DNA of 64,000 bases from Odontocerum albicorne (lineage: Eukaryota > Arthropoda > Insecta > Trichoptera > Odontoceridae). A program made the translations under genes and the position numbers. A model generated the notes under the pieces. It was not told the DNA's origin. It did not search any database and saw nothing but the letters and a program-made list of their open reading frames with translations. Location of the stretch: contig OX463864.1 of assembly GCA_949825065.1 (NCBI GenBank), positions 13,157,327-13,221,326 on the forward strand. The letters run 5' to 3'. This document shows, piece by piece, positions 57,063-64,000 of this stretch (position 1 is the first letter of the stretch; every line of letters begins with the position of its first letter).

Positions 57063-58030
57063 TTATATAATAACAGCGGATTTCAAATATGTTTTTATTC
57101 TTTCTTCATTCAAACCTTTCACATGTCCAAACCATCTCAGAATGCTCTCCTTCATCTTACTCAACACATCAGCCTTCAGTTCATATTTATCCCTAATCAC
57201 TTCATTCCGTATTCTGTGATATATTGTACCCCGTGCATTCTTCTCAGTGCACGCATTTCTACATGCGTTTATTCGACTCCATTCAGTATTTTCCAGCATC
57301 CACGTTTCACTCTTCTTCTTCTTATTTTAGGCCTGTTGGCCTGTTATGGTCCTGCATCATTGTTTCCCTCTTGTGACGTCGACTGGCTGCTGTCTTTCCA
57401 TCTTTTGGGAGGTCGTCCTGGAGGTCTGCTTGCTTGGGGGATACTGTCCCTGGCCATTCTTACGGCTCTTGGTTCCGCCATTCTGGATACGTGTTCGTTC
57501 CAGAACCTTCTTCTCTGTCGTCCCCACCTGACAATATCTTCAACTTCGCACATCCTTCGGATTTCTGTGTTTCGTACTCTATCACGAAGGGTTTTGCCAG
57601 CGATACTCCTGAGTACCTTCATTTCGCTGGTTCGAAGGAGATTTTTGGTTCTGACAGTGTCGGCTCTGGACTCTATGCTGTATGTCATTATGGGGCGGAC
57701 ACAGGTCTTGTATATCCTCACATTTCACTCATATGCATCAAAGTTCGTACTAAAATACTGTAGTGGACTGACGATTCGAGTATATGTTACATATTTTAAT
57801 TGCCCATTGTATTATGTCCTATTGCTACACACCCTTTGATATCCCTCTAAACTCTTCCATCATTTGAGAAAATACTTCCTAAAATCACCATGACTTTGGA
57901 TTTTGCAATAATCATTATTATTCTGTTCGCATTTTTCATGCGATTTACAAATCAAACTCTGTAATTCGTTCTCATTATCAACTAACACTATGCCATCAGA
58001 ATACAGAGCAATCTGCATAAATTCCTATTC
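57063..58030 (-). pseudogene. LINE-Z RT relic, split by a LINE-Y insertion
   Basis: On the minus strand, 58022-57890 reads QIALYSDGIVLVDNENELQ, then HEKCEQNNNDYCK. This is the RT catalytic block with YADD changed to YSDG. After LINE-Y the C-terminus continues at 57299-57063 with NTEWSRINACRNACTEKNAR, IYHRIRNEVIRDKYELKADV and LRWFGHVKG. Loss of the second catalytic aspartate and several stops make it inactive. Confidence 0.75.
57313..57718 (-). mobile_element. LINE-Y 5'-truncated insertion with 12-bp target duplication
   Basis: It encodes RIYKTCVRPIMTYSIESRAD, then LRTSEMKVLRSIAGKTLRDR, RRRRFWNEHVSRM and PPGRPPKRWKDS. Its 3' tail is TAAGAAGAAGAA. The flanks CACGTTTCACTC (57301-57312) and CACATTTCACTC (57719-57730) match at 11 of 12 positions. 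This is the normal product of target-primed reverse transcription. Only the region after the RT palm was inserted. Confidence 0.85.
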
Positions 58031-58134
58031 GAAATATTTATTAAAAAAAAAAAAGTTAAAATTTCCCATAAAATTATGAAACGCAGTGAAGAATAAAAAA
58101 AATGTTTCCAGTGAATAAAGTATATTATAAAATA

Positions 58135-59835
58135 AAGCCATTCGACTTGGTATTAAACAGGGTTGTCTTTTCTCCCCCATAGTATTAACGATAGTCATGA
58201 ATCACACCAAACAACAAAGTAGGACAAGGAGGTCACCGAAGGAAACGTATATAATTTTGGTAATAAAAATCCTTTTCCTTTGGAATCCGGACCCAGAATG
58301 TATAAGAATTATTTCAGGAACTTTTATAGTCGACGTAAATAAAGTTCCATATTATCTTTGTTGAAATAGAAACGTTAAACAATTGATTCAATTTTACTGC
58401 TATCTTGAAAATATATCTAATTTTCATAAAACCAAAAACAGCATTGCGAAAATATTGTCGTGTAATTTGGTGTACTTATAAATTTCTAAATACCACTGAC
58501 TCGTGATTATACGGGTTACGAATTGACGAAAGTAGTAAATAGTTCCGATTTTTTACAACATTTTGAATAACATTTCAAAATGTTATGAAAAAAATCGACA
58601 GTTTTCACTAAATCGGTAGAAAATCGATTATTTATTTGTAAAACAAGGTGATATAATTTATTATTGTGCATTATTTTTAAACATATTTTCATGACTTATA
58701 ATATGACTGTTGCAATAGCAAAATAAACACGTTAAAATGACATAAAATACAGTACATATTATCGAATAAAATTATTCAAGAAATAGACTGTAAATACAAT
58801 GGAAGATTTTAGTTTCAAGAATATCAAAAAAGCAAAAGATCTAACAAATCACAATTAATTTAAAGAAAAATAAATCACGTCTGGCAGCTACAGTAACGCC
58901 CGAGGGTATTTTTAGCGATGGAAACATATTTTTTGACGCAGTTGACGGTATAAAAAAGAAGAATATATAAAATAGAATTATTTTACAGTGTAAAAGGAAG
59001 TCACACATCGATGTAATCGAATAAGTGAACCACAGCCATTCCGTATCTCCTCTTGAAAGACTCTGAAAGACCTGTCTACCGATTTGAAAGATTCTGGAGT
59101 AAGGAGCGTGGACCATAAAAGAACTTAGTGGGTGGCTCGACGGTGGAGTTGTCTGGGTTTTCCCTATATTTGAAGGAGCAGTGCATTCTAAATAGCAGAT
59201 CAGGTGCGAAGTGAACCGCACTGGATAGTATATGCAACAGCAAGACCAAACAGAGTCGTCTTTCTGTCAGTGTTGGAAGATCTAAACCATGGACCACATC
59301 GTTGACAGCTGACCACTATATGTCTGGGGTGTGTCGGAGCTGTACGATTGCTGGATAGGGCACATTGCATGTGAGGTGTGAGGAGAAGAAGAAGAAAAAC
59401 AAACCATTTTCAACGTGATGAGTTTTCATTACAAGCACTAACCGGTCTATACCAGAAGAACCAAAACCTGCCAGGTTAAGTCTTAAGTATTCTCCATAGC
59501 ACAGTATGGAGTGAAAACATGGACAGTTAAAAATAAGAAAACAACCTTCAAGGTGTGGTCTTGAAGGCAAATGCTCCGTATCCCATGGACAAGGCGCATC
59601 AACATCTCTGTTATCCACGAATTAGAGATTATCGAAAGACCTTCGATAACATATGCAGAAAAATAATCCTAACTTTCTTTGGCCACGTTGCTAGAAATAA
59701 TGATGAAAGACTGGAGAAGTAGGTGATCACGGGGGCAGTTGAGTAAGTATCCTGTAAGATGGACAGATCAAATAAAGGAGTTAACAAGATCCTCTGAAGA
59801 CAGATGGTGCACCGAGCTTGATACATAGAGGACCA
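58135..59835 (+). pseudogene. LINE-R RT relic
   Basis: 58140-58215 reads RLGIKQGCLFSPIVLTIVM, equivalent to the GVRQGCxLSPxLFNxxM block. After a gap of decayed sequence, 59495-59710 gives YGVKTWTVKNKKTT, RQMLRIPWTRRIN and LTFFGHVARNNDERLEK. This matches the LYGxExWTL...RRMLRIPWxxRxxN...FGHVxRxxxxxLE region of common insect LINE RTs. Block order supports one element. The middle is rearranged or invaded, and frameshifts are numerous. Confidence 0.65.
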
Positions 59836-60740
59836 TGAAACTCAGTATTGAGCACGCGTTGAAAAAGTGTATTCATAATGTTCAACGATAAAATAAACAT
59901 GTCATATATTAGATGAGCGAGCGAATTGTTTGGTCAAATAATATAGCGCGTGACCAGACTTCAAAAAAAATTTGAACTGCTTTTTAATTGATGATTGTAC
60001 TTTTTTATTATCTATTCTTGTATATTTTCCCTCTTTCCCTTATTCCGTCTTTCATATTTTATATGTATTTTTTTTCAACTTGATTTAAAAGTTATATATT
60101 GGCTTTTTGAGACATTTAATGTTGTGGGAACGATTTAGACTGTTGGTTGTACTTGTGGTATGTACATGTTGGTTTATACGCATCAGTACTCTCCTTTTAG
60201 GTTGATTTCGGAAGTGACGCTCGGTTTGGTGCAGTGCGGTCTGTCCGCCTTTTGATGGCTCTGTATTGTATTGGTAACTCATATAGTTGAATTTTTGCAT
60301 TGTTATGAAAGTATGACGTGTGTTCTTACTTGCATACTTATGTATTGTTTATATATTTTTCTTTTTTTTAATTGTAATTATTATAAATATTTTTTATAAT
60401 CTTTTGTAATGTATGTTTTACTACTATTTTTTAAATTATTGTTATAAGGAGCATTGTATCTTTGTTTAATAAATAATTAAATATATAATAACTAAATTTT
60501 CATACACTCAACAAATGAACAATTGTTCTAAGTATATTGCACGTTCGTTTCAATAACATATTTTTTGCGTTTTTTCTGTAATAAACTTATAATAATATCT
60601 CCACGAAAAAAATAGTAATTACGTCTAAGATATTAATTTATTTAGCAGCATTTATTCACCAAATAATGCGAAAGGTTTAACCCATCTTAAACATTTTTTT
60701 AGGTCAATAAACCATAAACATTCCAATGTAACAAACACTA
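59836..60740. other. Unassigned AT-rich sequence
   Basis: No gene or family recognised. The minus-strand 71-codon frame at 60085-60300 is unassigned. Confidence 0.45.
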
Positions 60741-60744
60741 GTCT

Positions 60745-60875
60745 AACCTAAGCATCACTCTGGGATCCTAAACAAATTGGAATCAGTCCGCATGAAGAGG
60801 GCTTCCGTGTGGGAGGTAGAAACACGCGTAATGGATATTAATGTAATTAGTGTAATAACAAAGTAATTTACTGTT
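60745..60875 (+). mobile_element. PLE-B terminal copy 3
   Basis: CATGAAGAGGGCTTCC, GTGTGGGAGGTAGAAACACG, then ATTAATGTAATTAGTG and AATAACAAAGTAATTTAC. GCTTCC and GGGAGGT can pair as a 6-bp stem; the matching stem in copy 1 differs in sequence but still pairs. Confidence 0.55.
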
Positions 60876-60959
60876 TAATATATAGTTTTTAATGGTGTTT
60901 AATAGTAGCGCCATTGGGCTAATGAGTAGCGTGTTTGTTAAGAAATCAAGCCTTCAAAC

Positions 60960-61115
60960 CTTTGGGGCACTGGAGTTGTCACGGAATTCGCACAGCATGT
61001 GAGTCATACATAGCACGTGTTGGCAATACTACTGCACGTGCAGATACCACAGCTCTCCCACATATTTGACACACGAGGTTATTGCTATCAGATAACTTCT
61101 TTTAACAGGGTGGGA
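60960..61115 (-). mobile_element. SINE-C fragment
   Basis: ACATAGCACGTGTTGGCAAT, ACTGCACGTGCAGATACC and TTTTAACAGGGTGGGA follow the order of the SINE-C middle at 11720-11800. The head is not clear. Confidence 0.5.
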
Positions 61116-61685
61116 TTTTTTGTTCTTTTTTTCCGTTTCCATTGTTAGCCAAAACCTTCGGGTTCATTTCAGAGTCTTTCCAAACGGGCAAGGGAAGTAA
61201 TGACAAATACAGCTTTTTCTCTTCCATAAAATATTGTCATTCAAATAGGATACAGAAAAGAGAATAATTTTATTATATGGATGTGAAAACATTAAATTAT
61301 ATAAAATTTCATCAGTCCAATTTTCTCGAAATCGCGAATTGATTTTAAAGGCTGGTAACATTATCACTATATAAAAAATATGAATAATTAAATGGCGTGA
61401 TAGGTTTCTGTGGTAAAACGCTCGTTTATTATCAGATGACAAAAAATAATGCTCGCGACACGATACGTATGAAAATCAAAGCGAAAGCATATAGAAAAAA
61501 GCTATAAGCTTAGCGTGGAAAAAAATTATAATGACGCGCAAAGGGATCAATACGCATCGATTGACTTCACTTTGGACGAGGTGACATTTTGCGCGCGCTT
61601 TTAGACGTTCCAATATTCCAAAGAGGATAAATGTCAAGGTGAGAGGAAGTGTATCGTCTTTTATCTATGGATGTGAGGATGCAAA
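61116..61685. other. Unassigned sequence
   Basis: A minus-strand 92-codon frame (61164-61442) has no recognised family. 61480-61640 is GC-richer with CGCGC runs. Confidence 0.4.
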
Positions 61686-62379
61686 ACTAATTGCATGATA
61701 ATATGTTTTATTTTATACATTATAAATATCATCACATCATTTACCTGTCGGGGTAGACAGAGGAGATAACGCCAGGCTTTTCTATTGTTAAACAAATTTC
61801 ACGCAGTTTTCCCGTAGGGTTAGGCAGAGAGGAGAGAGCGCCAGTTGTTTCTATTTTTTTTGCTTCATACAAAAATACACGTTCTTACACAACTCCTACG
61901 GTTTTTTTTACTTTTAACTAATTGCATGATAATGTTTTATTTTATACATAATAAATATCATCACATCATTTACCTGTCGGGGTAGACAGAGGAGATAACG
62001 CCAGGATTTTCTATTGTGAAACAAATTTAACGCAGTTTTCCCGTAGGGTTAGGCAGAGAGGAGAGAGCGCCAGTTGTTTCTATTTTTTTTTGCTTCATAC
62101 AAAAATACACGTTCTTACACAACTCCTACGGTTTTTTTTTTACTTTTAACTAATTGCATGATAATGTTTTATTTTATACATAATAAATATCATCACATCA
62201 TTTACCTGTCGGGGTAGACAGAGAAGATAACGCCAGGCTTTTCTATTGTTAAACAAATTTCACGCAGTTTTCCCGTAGGGTTAGGCAGAGAGGAGAGAGC
62301 GCCAGATGTTTCTATTTTTTTTTGCTTCATACAAAAATACACGTTCTTACACAACTCCTACGTTTTTTTTTTACTTTTA
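61686..62379 (-). repeat. About 232-bp tandem triplication of LINE-Z 3' UTR
   Basis: Three units start ACTAATTGCATGATAAT at 61686, 61917 and 62149, almost identical. Each holds CCTGTCGGGGTAGACAGAG, CCCGTAGGGTTAGGCAGAG and ACGTTCTTACACAACTCC. The same UTR type occurs at 44.7 kb. The array continues directly into LINE-Z coding-side sequence at 62385, so the UTR was amplified in place. Confidence 0.85.
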
Positions 62380-62490
62380 ACATTTCCTTCTTTCAAAATA
62401 TAATTCACTTGATACAACCATACTTTTCTTGATATTCCTCTGCTATGTTTTCCATTCGTATTTGCACTGTATATTTGTTATGTTAGTTTT
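62380..62490 (-). pseudogene. LINE-Z coding-side fragment next to the UTR triplication
   Basis: AATTCACTTGATACAACCAT and TTTGCACTGTATATTTGTTA match 15790-15880 in the same order. No open frame. Confidence 0.55.
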
Positions 62491-62509
62491 TCACCTGTAT
62501 TATTGTATT

Positions 62510-62660
62510 ATTTAACACTTAAACTGTAAACAGTACAACCTGTGGGGCTTTTTACTACGTGGTAATGTCTTCCAATTAACCAGAAAAATATTTAATAGGT
62601 TTTGAGCAAAAACTTGGTTTTAATACTTTAAAAAAAAATCTGGGTTCCAACGGGAATATA
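62510..62660 (-). mobile_element. SINE-A copy truncated by the LTR-like element
   Basis: The tail (CAGTACAACCTGTGGGGC, CTACGTGGTAATGTCTTCC) and body (AATCTGGGTTCCAACGGGAA) are present. The tRNA-like head expected next is missing, and the LTR-like sequence starts at 62686. Confidence 0.65.
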
Positions 62661-62685
62661 ATTCACTTTTCACCATTGTTACATA

Positions 62686-63076
62686 TGTGGCGGTCGTCGC
62701 GGAATATTGTCGCATACATACGGTCAATGACCGATGAAACGACCTTCGGATTCCTCGATAAATTATAGTAAACAGTCCGAAGGTCACATGCCGGCTATTG
62801 ACGCCGACCAAGCGACCGCCCCACACGCCAGAGAGAGAGAACGCACCACGGCTATCTCACAAGTTCCGTATTTAGATGAATACCCACATACGACAATAAC
62901 CGTCTCTGCATTCACAGAAGCGAGACATAAGCATATCGTGAGCGCACTCTCGCGCACATTCCAAAAAATTATAAATACCTACGTTACTATAAAAATAAAC
63001 ACTCTCTTTCCGCATTGCGATCTAACGTGTTTTATTATTTATCAACAAATCATCATCATCTCTTCCCTATCGGACA
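62686..63076 (+). mobile_element. LTR-like element (solo LTR), copy 2
   Basis: TGTGGCGGTCGTCGC to CGGACA, 391 bp. It shares GTCAATGACCGATGAAACG, the TATA region TTATAAATACCTACG, AATAAACAC and TTCCGCATTGCGATCTAA with copy 1. The 119-codon ORF across it has no protein-family match and is likely incidental. Confidence 0.6.
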
Positions 63077-63304
63077 TTCCGCTAAATATATGAAACAAAT
63101 ATGTTCTTATTAATTTATATGCTGTTTTATATATTTTTTATACTTGTAAACAAACTCCTCGATCCATTTCAAGCCCACGAGCTGCATGCTGGGTTCTCGT
63201 TGATACCCATTTTAATAAAAAAGGTTCCGGGCTGGTTTTCATTTATTAAATTTTTTATACATGACAAGAAATTTTATGAATATACAATTTATAAAAAAAA
63301 AGTA

Positions 63305-63425
63305 ATTTAACGTGGACACAATTTTTACGGATATTAGTTTGTTGCCTATCATTTGTCGTTGTCGTGTCCTAAGCAAACTAGGCTTTTGCCTGTATCTTAC
63401 TGAGGACATATAACATGGAAAAAGT
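63305..63425. mobile_element. Pal-P single-arm fragment
   Basis: GTTTGTTGCCTATCATTTG, AAGCAAACTAGGCTTTTGCC and TGTATCTTACTGAGGACA align to the right arm of the 34.5-kb palindrome. No second arm is nearby. Confidence 0.65.
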
Positions 63426-63459
63426 TGATATTAAATTCCATAACTTATTGTATCATTAT

Positions 63460-63655
63460 ATGGCCTACCTCCGTGGTCTTGATTGGTAAGACGCATGTGA
63501 TATAATTTGGGGTTGAATTTCCAAAAGTGACAATTTTTTTATAAAAGGTTCGTATTTTAATTGTTAAGTCTCTTAAATATCTTGCTGGTTGGTCGGAATA
63601 GATTGACACAGCAATAAACACGTCAGGTTGTACTGTATATAACGAAATCGTTATA
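63460..63655 (+). mobile_element. SINE-A copy
   Basis: The head CCTCCGTGGTCTTGATTGGT with AAGACGC, a decayed B box (GGGGTTGAATTTCC), and the tail CTTGCTGGTTGGTCGGAATA then GGTTGTACTGTATATAACG are all in family order. Confidence 0.75.
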
Positions 63656-63769
63656 AAATGTATTCAAACTCGTTTTTTTTTTCAATCAACCATTAGACCA
63701 CGATATTGTTGGTGTTTTTACATAAACACTTTCATCTTAATTTCAAATATCTAATCGAATAATTTTACT

Positions 63770-64000
63770 AAGTTAAGGAAGTTATAATAATGGAGGAGTA
63801 AAACGGAGAACTGGAATGGCAAAAATATGAGATGTCAAAGCTGGAAAAGATATGGAAGAGCAGAACTATCATCACGAAGGAAATGCGTCTAATTAAGTGT
63901 CTCGTCTCTGCAATACTAAATTCATCGAAGGTGCGGGGACTTGCACGGAGAGCAAACGAGAGACATAGAACATTTTAGATGCATTTGAAATGTGGTACTA
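63770..64000 (+). pseudogene. LINE-R RT thumb relic, runs off the window
   Basis: LEKIWKSRTIITKEMRLIKC, then LVSAILNSSKVRGLARRANE and, after a one-base shift, ILDAFEMWY. This matches LxKIWKDRxIxxxTKxxLxxxLVxxIxxYGxExWxL...IxAFEMWCxRR. It precedes, in protein order, the block found at 59.5 kb, so it may be a second copy of LINE-R. Confidence 0.65.

Noticed and set aside
57434..57763. Plus-strand ORFs of 96-299 codons at 27.2-27.6 and 56.9-57.8 kb
   Set aside because: They are antisense shadows of the minus-strand LINE-Y and LINE-Z RT frames, which carry the family motifs.
62734..63093. 119-codon ORF as a gene
   Set aside because: It lies entirely in the LTR-like repeat and is not conserved as a frame in the 20.3-kb copy.

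Overview
This 64 kb window looks like intergenic or heterochromatin-like DNA from an arthropod nuclear genome, most likely an insect. It is strongly AT-rich, and no host protein-coding gene, rRNA gene or intact tRNA gene is recognisable. Nearly everything identifiable is a mobile element, a relic of one, or a tandem repeat. An insect is suggested by a short TTAGG-type tract near 10.4 kb, DD41D mariner-like transposase relics, Penelope-like elements (PLEs) with a GIY-YIG domain, and non-LTR retrotransposon relics of types common in insects. The order cannot be determined from the sequence. Family names used here (PLE-A, SINE-A, LINE-X and so on) are local labels.

Layout. 0-5 kb: AT-rich DNA with two decayed LINE reverse transcriptase (RT) relics. 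5-7 kb: a perfect hairpin, a nine-unit 106-bp satellite, and a LINE 3' end that expanded into an 80-bp minisatellite and then a GA microsatellite. 7-15 kb: PLE-A copies (one palindromic), tRNA-derived SINEs of three families, the TTAGG-type tract and a 16-bp minisatellite. 15-24 kb: LINE relics, SINEs, a solo-LTR-like element, and a palindromic PLE-A copy split by a TTAA-flanked MITE. 24-29 kb: a 72-bp array, LINE-X and LINE-Y 3' ends, a pogo-like remnant, a (TA)n tract of about 383 bp, and a second TTAA MITE inside a LINE-X relic. 29-37 kb: another LINE RT relic, a PLE-A copy split by an LTR-like insertion, a 150-bp array, a large palindrome, a DD41D transposase relic, and two LINE-X copies tail to tail. 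37-43 kb: mostly unassigned AT-rich DNA. 43-52 kb: an internally deleted DD41D relic, the best PLE-A copy (RT-linker plus GIY-YIG), LINE-X copies, a 66-bp array, a second perfect hairpin, and a 953-bp TA-flanked transposon inserted beside PLE-B. 52-64 kb: a mariner remnant split by a third TTAA MITE, a LINE-in-LINE insertion, a triplicated LINE 3' UTR, a second LTR-like copy, and an RT relic running off the end.

The order of several insertions can be read directly, because an uninterrupted paralogue of the target is present in the window: TTAA MITE into LINE-X, TTAA MITE into PLE-A, TTAA MITE into mariner, LTR into PLE-A, LINE-Y into LINE-Z, and the TA element beside PLE-B. SINE-A shares its 3' tail with LINE-X, which suggests LINE-X supplied its retrotransposition machinery. 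Both PLE families carry hammerhead-like core motifs near their ends, the most interesting functional hint here. Short ORFs not listed as features are judged chance ORFs in low-complexity or repeat DNA.
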